From assembly GCA_029260595.1 (NCBI GenBank), contig JAJDCY010000010.1:124001-188000 (forward strand): 64,000 nucleotides of DNA, read 5' to 3'. Each line of letters begins with the position of its first letter. Positions within the stretch are counted from its first letter, which is position 1. This DNA is from Phycisphaeraceae bacterium (GTDB taxonomy: Bacteria; Planctomycetota; Phycisphaerae; Phycisphaerales; Phycisphaeraceae). The notes beneath the pieces are model-generated. The model made no database searches and was not told the DNA's origin. It worked only from the letters and a program-made list of their open reading frames with translations. Position numbers and translations under genes: made by a program. Shown here piece after piece: positions 43,550 to 52,920 of the stretch.

Positions 43550-44317
43550 ATGCCTGACGACCCGGAAAACCGTTCCCCGGAAGGGTTTGATACGTTTCCA
43601 ACGACCCGCTGGACGTTGGTCGGTCGTGCCGGTGGCGAGGGCGATGCGGCGAACCGGGACGCGCTAGGTGAGCTGCTGGTCCGCTATATGCCGGCCTTGC
43701 GGGCACACCTGACGGGGCGTCACGGCGTCGATGGGCACACCGCTGATGACCTGATCCAGGGGTTCATCTCCAGCAAGATCCTCGAGCGAGACCTGTTCGC
43801 CCGCGCCGACCGTGGGCGGGGCCGGTTGCGGTCGCTGCTGCTCACGGCATTGGATCGTTATGCCATCAGCGAAGCCAGGCGGCAAACCACCCGGAAACGC
43901 GCCGAGCCGGGTGCCCGTCGGATCGACGCCAACGTGTCCGAAGGTGTGCCCGGGCCCGGCCTCGCGCCCGACCAGGTATTCGATCTGGTCTGGGCGCGGC
44001 AAGTCATCGCCGAGGCGCTCGAGATGATGCGCGGCGAGTGCGACCGGATGGGCCGGCTTGACCTTTGGGGTGTGTTCGAGTCTCGCGTCGCGGCGCCGCT
44101 GCTCGATGCCGCTGAGCCGATCGGGTACGCATCGCTGGTCGAGCGTTACGGTTTTGAATCGCCCAGCCAGGCGTCCAACGCCTTGGTTACTTCTAAGCGG
44201 CTGTTCGCCAGAGTTCTGCGTGCCGTCGTCAGTCGGTATGCGGGCGGTGATGAAGATGTCGACGCGGAGATTCGCGACCTGATCAACTGCCTCGCCCGAT
44301 GCCACGGCAGGCCCTGA
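43550..44317 (+). CDS. Planctomycete-type ECF-like RNA polymerase sigma factor
   Basis: 255 residues. The N-terminus FDTFPTTRWTLVGRAGG is characteristic of planctomycete ECF-like sigma factors; region 2 follows (RYMPALRAHLT, DDLIQGFISSKILER) and a C-terminal helical region that could hold region 4 (ASLVERYGFESPSQASNALVTSKRL). The protein is longer than usual ECF factors (about 180-200). ATG 43550 fits; a GTG at 43538 is also possible. Such factors commonly sit with Ser/Thr kinases, as here, and may be controlled by phosphorylation rather than an anti-sigma factor. Confidence 0.85.
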   Translation: MPDDPENRSPEGFDTFPTTRWTLVGRAGGEGDAANRDALGELLVRYMPALRAHLTGRHGVDGHTADDLIQGFISSKILERDLFARADRGRGRLRSLLLTALDRYAISEARRQTTRKRAEPGARRIDANVSEGVPGPGLAPDQVFDLVWARQVIAEALEMMRGECDRMGRLDLWGVFESRVAAPLLDAAEPIGYASLVERYGFESPSQASNALVTSKRLFARVLRAVVSRYAGGDEDVDAEIRDLINCLARCHGRP

Positions 44318-44350
44318 CTGTTCTATGCCAAACCTCCCAGGAACCTTACG

Positions 44351-44872
44351 GTGATACCCGATCACGACCGGTCCGAGCCGAATCAACTCGCCAAGTTGCT
44401 GCGCCTCGATCCGTCGGTCGGCGGCGATTGGACCGAGCACGAGTTGGGCGAGTTGTTGTCGCACCAGCTACGCGCGCCGCTGCGGGCTGACCTTGCGATG
44501 CTTGGTGGCGACGCGATCGACTCGTTGAGATCGCATACCCAAGGAGATGGCAACCGGTGGGAGACCTTTGCGGGTGTGCTCTTCGATGATATGCCGCCGA
44601 TCGCCCTGCTTACACTCATCAAGACGTTCGCCAAGACCCACCGCTCGGATGCGGCCGGTGTCCTGCCCAACGAGATCGCGACGACGATCTATTTTCTCGC
44701 CATTGCGGCTGCTGCGGCCCGGCACCGTCAGCACATCACGGCCTTGACACCGAAAGAAGTCACGGACGGCTTCGCCTGGCTCGCCGCTCAGCCCTGGGTT
44801 GATCAGCGGTCCCGCGTGTTGGCCGAGCAAGGCCGCGTGGTGATCAACGTCATCGCATCGCGGGATCAGTGA
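44351..44872 (+). CDS. Hypothetical protein in sigma/kinase locus
   Basis: 173 residues starting at GTG with AGGAA upstream. No known domain was recognised. It is mostly helical in appearance, without membrane segments or signal peptide: LGELLSHQLRAPLRADLAML and LPNEIATTIYFLAIAAAAARHRQHIT are the main amphipathic stretches. It lies 33 bases after the sigma gene and so is probably co-transcribed. Its end overlaps the end of the convergent kinase gene by seven bases. A partner or regulator of the sigma factor is possible but not shown. Confidence 0.75.
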   Translation: MIPDHDRSEPNQLAKLLRLDPSVGGDWTEHELGELLSHQLRAPLRADLAMLGGDAIDSLRSHTQGDGNRWETFAGVLFDDMPPIALLTLIKTFAKTHRSDAAGVLPNEIATTIYFLAIAAAAARHRQHITALTPKEVTDGFAWLAAQPWVDQRSRVLAEQGRVVINVIASRDQ

Positions 44873-47800
44873 TCGCGAGCTGGGAACGGCAGGAGTGATC
44901 GCTCGCGCGCCTGCTCCCACTGCTGGTGCGCCGTGTCGGCCGCCATCCTTGTCAGCACCCCGTTCCCGTCAATGTTTTGCCCGCTGAGCGCTTGTGCGAG
45001 CCGGCGGATCTCGTCAGCCGGCCGCGGGTCGCCATTGATGTCCCACACGCGGACCGTTGAACCCGACGCCGTCGCGAGCCGGCCGACGCCGTCCGAATCC
45101 GGCGAGAACGTGACAATGCGTACCGCCTGCTCGTGCGCAAGCGGACCGGTCACCGCTGCGCCTGTCAGCGCGTCCCAGATCCGCGCGGTCCGGTCCGCCC
45201 CAGCCGTCGCGACCAACCGCCCATCGGGGCTGAACGCTCCCTGATAGACCTTCCCGCCGTGGTATAGGCCGCTCGTGATCGGTTGTCCGCTCGCAACGTC
45301 CCATACCTGTGCCTGACCGATCGACGATGTTAGGAGCGCTTGTCCGTTCGGCCCGAGCACGGCGTGATACACGACCCTTTCCGTGGGAAACACGATCGGC
45401 CGCTGCGCTGGTTGTGACATATCCCAGACCCGCGCCGAGTCGCTGTGCGCCGTCGCAAGGTATCTGCCGTTCAAACTGAACGACGCCCAGTAAACCGGTC
45501 CGGTGTGGGCGTAACCCCGCAGACCATGAACGACGCGACTTGTATGTGGGTTCCAGCGTACGGCCTCGACCGCGCTTGCGGCTTGCGCAAAGACACCATT
45601 GTCTGCGAAGCCGACAGCGATCACCGATCCTCGCAGTGGCAGGCAACGCACCTGCGCTCCCGACGGTGAGTCCGCCGCGACGCATGCGATCGCTGCACCA
45701 CCCACGGCAATCGTGGTTCCGTCTTGGTTGAACGACGCCGTATTCAACGGGCCAGTGTGTTCGATCGGTGTTCCGAGTCGTTGCCCGCTCATCGCATCCC
45801 ATTGGTTCGCCCTGCCGTCCCATCCAGCCGTAACCCAACGGGTGCCGTCCGGCGAGAACGACGCCGTGGTCACTGGTGAGCCGGGGCGGTGGGTTACTTC
45901 GGCGATAAGTTGCCCCGTCGCCGGGTTCCAGATTGCGGCCCTGCCGTCGCGGCCCGTTGTGACGACCCGGTCCCCCGCTGGCGAAAACGCGATGCTTGTT
46001 ACCGGTTGACTGTGGCCGTGCAGCACGAGCGATCGGTCAGCCTCCGCGAGGCTGATCAGGCGCGCCGACCCGTCCGCGGACGCGACGACCAGGCGCCTCT
46101 TGTCCGCGCTGATGTCGGCGTGATTGATCCTGCCTGAGTGTGCAACCACCAGTCCGGTGGGTCGATCCCGGTGCAGTGGCATCAGCCGCGCTTGCCCATC
46201 ATTTCCGCGAATGATCACGCCGGGGCGGTCCAGCCCGAACGGGACAAGGTTAATTGCGGGCCCGGTCGGGAACGCCCCGGCCAACTCCTTCCCCGATGAC
46301 GCTTGCCATACCCGGGCGACCCCGTCTGCGCAGACCGTACCGACGCGGTAGTCGTCGATAAACGACGCCTGTGTCACCGCGTCGGCGTGGGTCATGAGCG
46401 GCGTCAACGCGCGCCCGGTAGCGGCATCCCAGATCCGCGCGGTCCGGTCCTGGCTGGCCGTGATGACCCGTTGCCCATCCGGGCTGAACGTCGCATCCAG
46501 CAACGCCGCCTGGTGGATCAGCGCGTCGCCGATCGGCTTCCCGCTGGCCGTGTCATAAACCTGGCCCGTCCCGCCGTCGTTCGCGGTGACGATCCATCGC
46601 CCGTCGTGATTAAACGAAGCTCGATTAGTCCCACCGCGGCCGTCGCCGGTTTCCGTCTGCGTTATCAGAAACCCGGTCGCCGTGTCCCATATGCGTGCGT
46701 ACCCGTCCGCGCATGAAGTGACCACGTAATTTCCATCACCGCTGAACGACGCGTGTCGGACCGGTTCAGGGTGATCAAGTGGCCCGGCGGCCATTTCATC
46801 AGAGCCAATCCGCCAGACGTACGCGGCTGTGCCCGCAGCCGTAACGACGCTCAGTCCGTCGTTGCTGAACGCGGCCATGCGCACGCTGTGGTCGTGCGCC
46901 CAGACGCGATTGACGATCGGCGCCCGCCGGTGTGCATCGGCGATGCGCATCCGTGTGATCCGGGTTTCCGCCGGGTCTTCTTGCCGCGACAAAGCCTCGG
47001 CGAACCAGACCATGGCCGACAGCGGATCGCCGGCTTCGATCCGGCTGATCCCCGTGCGGGTGTACCGCATCGCTGCACGCTTGCGAGTCGCCGCGGCCGC
47101 GTTGCGTGTCGCCGCACGGCTGATCTCGCCCTCCAACCTGACATGGCGCCGGATCACGCTCAATTGATACCCGTAGGCCGCCACCCCCGCGACGACAGCC
47201 AACGTGATCATCGCTGCCACCAGACGTCGCCGATGCTTACGCGCACGCTTGGCGAGCGTGTACCCAAGCCGTGGGGCCCGCGCCTCGATGGGGTCCCCCG
47301 CCAGGTACCGCTCGATATCTCGTGCTACGTCGCCCGCCGTTGTGTAGCGACTGTCCGGGTCGCGCTCCAGCGCCTTAAGGATCAGGGTTTCTAACTCACG
47401 GCTGACCGACGGCGACCATCGCCGTGGCGGCGCGACCGGGTCGTGCATGATGCGTTGGCGGATCCGGTCGCCCGTGCCGGTGGGGTCGTGCGGGAATCGG
47501 CCCGTCAGCAGTTTGTAGAGGATCACTCCCAGGCTGTAGACATCGGTCCGAGCGTCGATCTGTCCGTCGGCCCCTTCGGCTTGTTGCGGCGACATGTAGG
47601 CCGGCGTGCCCGCGGGTTCACCGGCGCGCGAGATCTCCGACTGCCCGTCGAGCACCGCGAGCGCCTTGGCGAGTCCGAAATCCAGAACGTAGGGGTGCGA
47701 CTGGGGTGTAACCAGGATGTTTGAGGGCTTTAAGTCGCGGTGGATCACGCCGTGGTCGTGCGCGTGCTGCACCGCCAGGCAGACGGTGCGGACCAACTCG

Positions 47801-48234
47801 AGCATCGCTCGCTGCGAAAGGTCATGCTCCGCCGCGTAAGCGTCCAGCGCCTGCCCTTCGACGTACTGCATCGCGTAGTAGTGCAGCCCACGATCGACGC
47901 CGCTGTCATAAACCGGCACGATATTGGGGTGCACCAGCCGTGCGGCCAACTCAATCTCGCGCTCGAACCGCCGCAACGCCTGGCGCGATGGGCCGACCGC
48001 GTCGCGCATCGTTTTGATCGCGACTTCCCGGCGCGTGCTGATCTGAATCGCCTTCCAGACGCGGCCCATCGCGCCGCAGCCCACCTCGGCGATCAGTTGA
48101 TACCCGGCAATCCGCGGGACGCCGACATCCTCCGCTTCCTGCTCGGTGTCGGCCGGCGTCGTTGAGCTTAGATCGGGCAGGCGTGGCCGCCGCTGGCCAG
48201 GACCGGGGTCCTTGGATTGTTCCGACTCCGTCAT
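44866..48234 (-). CDS. Membrane Ser/Thr protein kinase with WD40 repeats
   Basis: 1122 residues. The kinase domain (about 45-310) has VGCGAMGRV, the ATP lysine Lys74 (VAIKTM), HRDLKPSN (165-172), DFGLAK (185-190) and the activation-loop end GTPAYMSPQQ. One membrane helix lies at about 338-360 (AAMITLAVVAGVAAYGYQL). The rest (about 450-1080) is an array of WD40 repeats, probably two propellers, with repeated FSPDG..VVTA and AxIWDAATG motifs. The kinase would be cytosolic and the propeller on the other side of the membrane. The gene is convergent with the sigma factor operon, a recurrent planctomycete arrangement. Confidence 0.93.
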   Translation of the reverse strand: MTESEQSKDPGPGQRRPRLPDLSSTTPADTEQEAEDVGVPRIAGYQLIAEVGCGAMGRVWKAIQISTRREVAIKTMRDAVGPSRQALRRFEREIELAARLVHPNIVPVYDSGVDRGLHYYAMQYVEGQALDAYAAEHDLSQRAMLELVRTVCLAVQHAHDHGVIHRDLKPSNILVTPQSHPYVLDFGLAKALAVLDGQSEISRAGEPAGTPAYMSPQQAEGADGQIDARTDVYSLGVILYKLLTGRFPHDPTGTGDRIRQRIMHDPVAPPRRWSPSVSRELETLILKALERDPDSRYTTAGDVARDIERYLAGDPIEARAPRLGYTLAKRARKHRRRLVAAMITLAVVAGVAAYGYQLSVIRRHVRLEGEISRAATRNAAAATRKRAAMRYTRTGISRIEAGDPLSAMVWFAEALSRQEDPAETRITRMRIADAHRRAPIVNRVWAHDHSVRMAAFSNDGLSVVTAAGTAAYVWRIGSDEMAAGPLDHPEPVRHASFSGDGNYVVTSCADGYARIWDTATGFLITQTETGDGRGGTNRASFNHDGRWIVTANDGGTGQVYDTASGKPIGDALIHQAALLDATFSPDGQRVITASQDRTARIWDAATGRALTPLMTHADAVTQASFIDDYRVGTVCADGVARVWQASSGKELAGAFPTGPAINLVPFGLDRPGVIIRGNDGQARLMPLHRDRPTGLVVAHSGRINHADISADKRRLVVASADGSARLISLAEADRSLVLHGHSQPVTSIAFSPAGDRVVTTGRDGRAAIWNPATGQLIAEVTHRPGSPVTTASFSPDGTRWVTAGWDGRANQWDAMSGQRLGTPIEHTGPLNTASFNQDGTTIAVGGAAIACVAADSPSGAQVRCLPLRGSVIAVGFADNGVFAQAASAVEAVRWNPHTSRVVHGLRGYAHTGPVYWASFSLNGRYLATAHSDSARVWDMSQPAQRPIVFPTERVVYHAVLGPNGQALLTSSIGQAQVWDVASGQPITSGLYHGGKVYQGAFSPDGRLVATAGADRTARIWDALTGAAVTGPLAHEQAVRIVTFSPDSDGVGRLATASGSTVRVWDINGDPRPADEIRRLAQALSGQNIDGNGVLTRMAADTAHQQWEQARERSLLPFPARDH

Positions 48235-48304
48235 GAAAGGCCCCGGAAGCTAGATCGGTCCCTCTGCCCCACTGATCCAGTCAGTTTCCCGCCGTGCCGC
48301 TAGC

Positions 48305-49729
48305 CTAGGCTGTGCGCACCTGGGCCGATCGCTTCATGCGGGTGCGGCCTAGCCGAATCAGCGAGAGCACCAGCAACAAATACACCGGTGTGTATTCCAG
48401 CACAACCACCCACGCCGGCAACCGCCAGGCCACCGGGTCGACCAACACCGCGTAGCTCCAGGTGATCGTCAGGCTCATCGCCCACAGCGCCGCATCGAAT
48501 CGCAGCGGGATCAACACCAACGCCCACAACAGATACCAGGGGTGCGCCGTGCTCGAACACAGCAGCGCCGCGAACAGGAATAACTGCGCGATCCGCCACA
48601 AGGACTCTCGCGTGACGACACAACCCGCCAGCACACACAGGAGCATCACCGTGATGATTACGTCGGCCACCATCTTTGAGCCGGACAGGGAGACGATGGG
48701 TTGATGCAGTGAACTGTTAAATGCCCAGGTTCCCGCGAATACCCGGCTGGTCTCGATCAAACGGGAAACGCCGCCGTCCATCGCGGCTAGCGGCCACACT
48801 AGCGCAACAGCGACAAGAAATCCACCCGATGCCGCGGCGATAAACCTCTTGCGATCACCACGCCATCGCCACGCGATCGGCAGCGCGACCACCAGCGCGA
48901 ACGGCTTGACTAAGCTCGACGCTGCCAACCCGGCAGCGGTCGCAAACGCCCGCGCCGACCGCGACCCGGCGCCCCCGACCAACGCCAGCGCGCCGACGAG
49001 CAACAGGATCCCGATCACATCCTGGTGGCCCGACCCCGCGACCTCGCTGAGTGTCAGCGGGTGCCACGCATAGAGCGTTGCCCACCAGGCAGATCGTTTT
49101 TGTCGGATCAGGTACACGAGTAGCACGCCCACGATCGCCAAGTCAATCAGCGCAAAGCCCGCTCGAAATGTCTTCTCACCCAACGGGTCCAGCCGCGCCG
49201 GCCGGGCCGCCCACAATCCGGCGAATGTGTACTGGCTGGTCGGCAGGTAGATCGATACCAACTCGGGGTGATTGATCTGATCAAGGATCGGGTCGTCGCC
49301 GCGGCCTGCGCCCAGTTGTGCGGGCGAAAAGGCGTACGGGCTGGTCCCGCTGACGAGTTGTCGTCCGTCGTGGATGTACCGCCAGATATCGTCACTGAGC
49401 TGCGGCGTCGCGGCGAGCACGAGAAACACACGCACACCAGTCGCGACCAACAGTATGCAGGCCGCGGCTCTGGCGGGTCGGCCTGCGAATGGTAGTGATC
49501 GACCGGTACACAGCGCCCACGCGACCAACGAGAGCGCGAGCCAACCGATGCCCGCGCCGAACCAATACCACTTCAGCGACACGAGGTGCGTCGCGGCGTC
49601 ACCTGCGCCGGTCCGATCAATCTGTACAAAAGGCAGCGTTACGGCAAACCACGCCGTCGCGGCGATCGCCGTTGCGACGATCATCCGGCCGGCCCACCGA
49701 CACTCCGGTGTTTTTTCATCAGGCGTCAT
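48305..49729 (-). CDS. GT87-like membrane glycosyltransferase
   Basis: 474 residues with about 11-12 hydrophobic helices. The SDDIWRYIHDGRQL motif in the first periplasmic loop, with acidic residues that would bind a polyprenyl-phosphate sugar, matches the GT-C glycosyltransferases (GT87, mannosyltransferase type). AWHPLTLSEVAGSGHQDV and TAHPWYLLW are further family-like motifs. It should transfer a sugar from a lipid carrier outside the inner membrane. Its start overlaps the lipB stop (ATGA), so they are coupled, although the functions look unrelated. Confidence 0.8.
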   Translation of the reverse strand: MTPDEKTPECRWAGRMIVATAIAATAWFAVTLPFVQIDRTGAGDAATHLVSLKWYWFGAGIGWLALSLVAWALCTGRSLPFAGRPARAAACILLVATGVRVFLVLAATPQLSDDIWRYIHDGRQLVSGTSPYAFSPAQLGAGRGDDPILDQINHPELVSIYLPTSQYTFAGLWAARPARLDPLGEKTFRAGFALIDLAIVGVLLVYLIRQKRSAWWATLYAWHPLTLSEVAGSGHQDVIGILLLVGALALVGGAGSRSARAFATAAGLAASSLVKPFALVVALPIAWRWRGDRKRFIAAASGGFLVAVALVWPLAAMDGGVSRLIETSRVFAGTWAFNSSLHQPIVSLSGSKMVADVIITVMLLCVLAGCVVTRESLWRIAQLFLFAALLCSSTAHPWYLLWALVLIPLRFDAALWAMSLTITWSYAVLVDPVAWRLPAWVVVLEYTPVYLLLVLSLIRLGRTRMKRSAQVRTA

Positions 49730-50463
49730 GTCGCAGCCGCCACAACCGAAGGCTCCGATCTTGCGGCTAGATGGCGACGCAGGCTTTCGGCGAGACTGGC
49801 TTTGACCTGTTCAATCGGCGGTGTCTGGTCGCCAAGCAATTCGCGGAGGCTGGTCACGGCGCGCCCGGCCAACCCGCATGGAACGATCGTTTCGAAGTGT
49901 GACATTTGCGGATCCACGTTCAACGCGAATCCGTGGAGCGTGACATTGCGTTGCACACGTATCCCCATCGCACACACTTTGGCCGGTTGCCGGACAGCGT
50001 TCGCACCGGTCGGCTGCGCCCAGACGCCGGTCGCGCCTGGTTCAATAAACGCAGCGACGCCCAACCCGCGCAGCGAGTCGATGACAATCGTTTCCAACAG
50101 CCGCATGTACCGCCCGACATTCAGCCCGAGCTTCGCGAGATTGACGACCGGGTACACAACGACCTGCCCGGGCCCGTGATAGGTGATATCCCCGCCGCGG
50201 TCGGTTGATTCGACATCGATACCGAGCGTTGCCAGCTCGTCCGCGGTTGCTAACAGATGATCCCGCGACGCCTTTCGTTGGCTGATGGTTACTACGGGCG
50301 GGTGCTCGACCATCAGCACGGTGGGGGGGCGTTGCCCGGTCAGCACCTGTTCGTGTATGCGCCGTTGCACGCGCATACATGGCCCGTATCGAACGCATCC
50401 GAGGTTCTGAACCACCGGCTCGCACGTTGGTACTGCGGTTGCGGTCATCTCACCATTGTTCAT
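49726..50463 (-). CDS. lipB: Octanoyl-[acyl carrier protein] transferase LipB
   Basis: 245 residues. LipB moves octanoate from acyl carrier protein to lipoyl domains. The motif DRGGDITYHGPGQ (88-100), the Lys162 region (KVCAMGIR) and the catalytic Cys196 (IVPCGLAG) are all present. Residues LEHPPVV-like (MVEHPPVVTISQ) lie near 51-62. It is divergent from lpxA across 56 bases. Together with lpdA it serves lipoate-dependent dehydrogenase complexes; lipA is not in the window. Confidence 0.95.
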   Translation of the reverse strand: MNNGEMTATAVPTCEPVVQNLGCVRYGPCMRVQRRIHEQVLTGQRPPTVLMVEHPPVVTISQRKASRDHLLATADELATLGIDVESTDRGGDITYHGPGQVVVYPVVNLAKLGLNVGRYMRLLETIVIDSLRGLGVAAFIEPGATGVWAQPTGANAVRQPAKVCAMGIRVQRNVTLHGFALNVDPQMSHFETIVPCGLAGRAVTSLRELLGDQTPPIEQVKASLAESLRRHLAARSEPSVVAAAT

Positions 50464-50519
50464 CGCCGCTTTCCGATCAGCCCTCGCTTACGACACGTAG
50501 TATAAACCAGCTCGATCCG

Positions 50520-51359
50520 ATGCTATGCTACCCGGCACCGTTGGCCACGATTCACCCCACCGCGATAGTCGATCCCGCCGTCGAGCTTGGCGACGATGTT
50601 GTTGTCGGCCCCGCGTGCGTTGTCGATGGGCCCGCCGTCATCGGCTCCGGCTGTCGCCTGATCTCGCATGTGTGTTTATCGGGCAAGGTCGTGCTCGGCG
50701 AGGCCAACACCCTGTACCCCTTCGTGTGTGTCGGCTTCGAAGCCCAACACCTCACCCACAAGGGCGGGTCCGGCGGCGTAGTGATCGGCAACCACAACGT
50801 CCTGCGCGAGTCGGTCACGATCCATCGTTCGATCGACGCCGCGCAGCCCACCACGCTCGGTGATAACAACTACATGATGACATGCGCTCATGCCGGTCAC
50901 GACGCGCAGGTTGGCGATCGGTGCACGCTCGCATCCGGCGCGTTGCTCGGCGGCCACGTGCAGATCGCGGACGATGTATTTGTTGGTGGGAACGCCGCCG
51001 TCCACCAGCACTGTCGCGTGGGTCGGTTCAGCCTGCTCGGCGGCAACAGCACCGCCACGCAGGACCTGCCGCCGTTTATGATGATGACACATGTCAATCA
51101 GGTGATCAGTGTCAACCGCATTGGCCTGAGGCGAGCGGGCATCGCGCGGGACGCGATCGATGCTATTAAGGATGCGTTCAACATCTTGTACTGTCAGGGG
51201 CATGCGACAGCCACCGCGGCTGACCACATTGAGCAAGCCCGTACGCCCGACCATCCCGGTGCCGGTCTGCTCGCCGAGTTAGCCGCGTTCATACGCGTAA
51301 CGAATCGCGGGATATGCCGCTATCACCGATCAAAACGTAGCGAATCATCGAAGGCCTGA
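50520..51359 (+). CDS. lpxA: Acyl-ACP--UDP-N-acetylglucosamine O-acyltransferase LpxA
   Basis: The first step of lipid A synthesis, in the cytosol. ATG 50520 gives 279 residues beginning just ahead of the hexapeptide helix (IHPTAIVDPAVELGDDVVVG). The catalytic His sits in MTCAHAGHDAQVGDRC. A second signature is GFEAQHLTHKGGSGGVVIG and the C-terminal helical domain starts VNRIGLRRAGI. Length and motif order are normal. The frame is open upstream but overlaps lipB's start there. In many bacteria lpxA is beside lpxD and fabZ; here it is separate. Confidence 0.93.
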   Translation: MLCYPAPLATIHPTAIVDPAVELGDDVVVGPACVVDGPAVIGSGCRLISHVCLSGKVVLGEANTLYPFVCVGFEAQHLTHKGGSGGVVIGNHNVLRESVTIHRSIDAAQPTTLGDNNYMMTCAHAGHDAQVGDRCTLASGALLGGHVQIADDVFVGGNAAVHQHCRVGRFSLLGGNSTATQDLPPFMMMTHVNQVISVNRIGLRRAGIARDAIDAIKDAFNILYCQGHATATAADHIEQARTPDHPGAGLLAELAAFIRVTNRGICRYHRSKRSESSKA

Positions 51360-51509
51360 CCCGGTCGTGGCGGTTCGCCGCACTCATGGGCGGCAATAAG
51401 ACAGGTTGGACTCGGATCGGCCCGATACTCTAATTGGATTACCCCGCGCGTACCGCCCGCATCGCGGTGTTCGCCCGACGAGGGTCGCGATGAAAGACTC
51501 AGGCCACCA

Positions 51510-52859
51510 ATGACGCAGACCCGCAAACAACCGCCAGACCCCGGCGTCGTATCACGGCTGGATACCGCCGAGGCCGTCCTGGACGAGATCGGTTGCCGCA
51601 GCGAGCCGGACAGCCTGTACCTGTGCACCATCAATGAGATCATCCGTGCCGCGAAGGTCCTGGACCTGCCGCGTCGGTTGCGGCTGATCCTCGCTCAGCC
51701 GAAGAACGAGCTGACGATGCACTTCCCCGTGCCGATGGACGACGGCACGTACCGTCTGTACACCGGCATACGCGTACAGCACAACAACGTGCTCGGTCCG
51801 TACAAGGGCGGGATCCGCTTCCACCGGACCGTGAGCATCGACCACATCCGCGCGCTGGCTGCGCTGATGACTGTGAAGTGTGCGTTGGTCCGCTTGCCGT
51901 TTGGAGGGGCAAAGGGCGGCGTGATCGTTGATCCGACCACGCTTAGCGAGGACGAGGTGATGCGTCTGACGCGCCGGTTCACCAGCGCACTGGGCAGCAA
52001 CATCGGCCCGGACTACGACATCCCCGCTCCGGACGTCGGTACGAATTGTCAGATCATGGCGTGGATGGCTGATACCTACGCGAATCTCAATGAACCCGAT
52101 CGCCGCCTGGGCGGGCAGGGAGTCGTGACCGGCAAGCCGCTGGTTTTCGGCGGCTCACACGGGCGTGAAAAGGCGACCGGGCAGGGCGTTGTCTACGTGT
52201 TGGAACAGTTGCTACCGCAGCTCGGTTTGGATGTGCATTCGTTGACATTCAGCGTGCTGGGATTCGGCAATGTCGGGTCGTGGACCGCGAAGCTTCTCTG
52301 CCAACACGGCGCCAAGTGCAAAGCCGTCCTCGACCACACCGGCGCCGTCCGTCGCGATACGGGGATCGATGCCAAAGCGCTCGCCAAACACGTCGCGAAG
52401 CACGGCGGCGTCGCGGGATTTGCCGGGGCCGACGCCGTCACACCCGATGATGTTTACACCTGTCCCGTCGATGTGTTTATCCCGGCAGCGCTCGAACAAA
52501 TGATCACGCCCGAGCTGGCGCGTCGGATGGATTGTCGGGTCGTTGCGGAAGCGGCGAACACCCCGGTCACACCCGCTGCCGAGCAGCACTTGCTCGAGAA
52601 GGGCATCCAGGTGCTCCCGGCCATCCTCTGCAACGCAGGCGGCGTCACGGTCAGCTACTTCGAGTGGAAGCAGAACCGCCAGGCCGAAACCTGGGGCCCA
52701 CGGCTGGTTGATCGCCGGCTCAAAGCTCACATGGTCGCGGCCGCCCACCGCGTCAAGGACATCGCCAAGCAACATAGCTGTGACCTTCGGACCGCGGCCT
52801 ACTGTGCCGCACTTGATCACATCGCCGAGGTCTACCGCATCCGCGGCATCTTCCCGTAG
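51510..52859 (+). CDS. gdhA: Glutamate dehydrogenase (Glu/Leu/Phe/Val dehydrogenase family)
   Basis: 449 residues. The catalytic domain has the glutamate-binding lysines in VLGPYKGGIRFH and the LPFGGAKGGV motif, with the active-site Asp in APDVGTN. The Rossmann domain follows (VLGFGNVGSWTAKLL), then the AEAANTPVTP and NAGGVTVSYFEW motifs common to GDH. It interconverts glutamate and 2-oxoglutarate with NAD(P)(H). Leucine or other amino acid dehydrogenases share the family, but motif and length favour glutamate. It stands as a single gene. Confidence 0.92.
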   Translation: MTQTRKQPPDPGVVSRLDTAEAVLDEIGCRSEPDSLYLCTINEIIRAAKVLDLPRRLRLILAQPKNELTMHFPVPMDDGTYRLYTGIRVQHNNVLGPYKGGIRFHRTVSIDHIRALAALMTVKCALVRLPFGGAKGGVIVDPTTLSEDEVMRLTRRFTSALGSNIGPDYDIPAPDVGTNCQIMAWMADTYANLNEPDRRLGGQGVVTGKPLVFGGSHGREKATGQGVVYVLEQLLPQLGLDVHSLTFSVLGFGNVGSWTAKLLCQHGAKCKAVLDHTGAVRRDTGIDAKALAKHVAKHGGVAGFAGADAVTPDDVYTCPVDVFIPAALEQMITPELARRMDCRVVAEAANTPVTPAAEQHLLEKGIQVLPAILCNAGGVTVSYFEWKQNRQAETWGPRLVDRRLKAHMVAAAHRVKDIAKQHSCDLRTAAYCAALDHIAEVYRIRGIFP

Positions 52860-52920
52860 CAGCTTGACTCTTTGCTCGGTCGGTCTACCCAATCCGCGAT
52901 CTGCGGCCTATCCTATCCCT

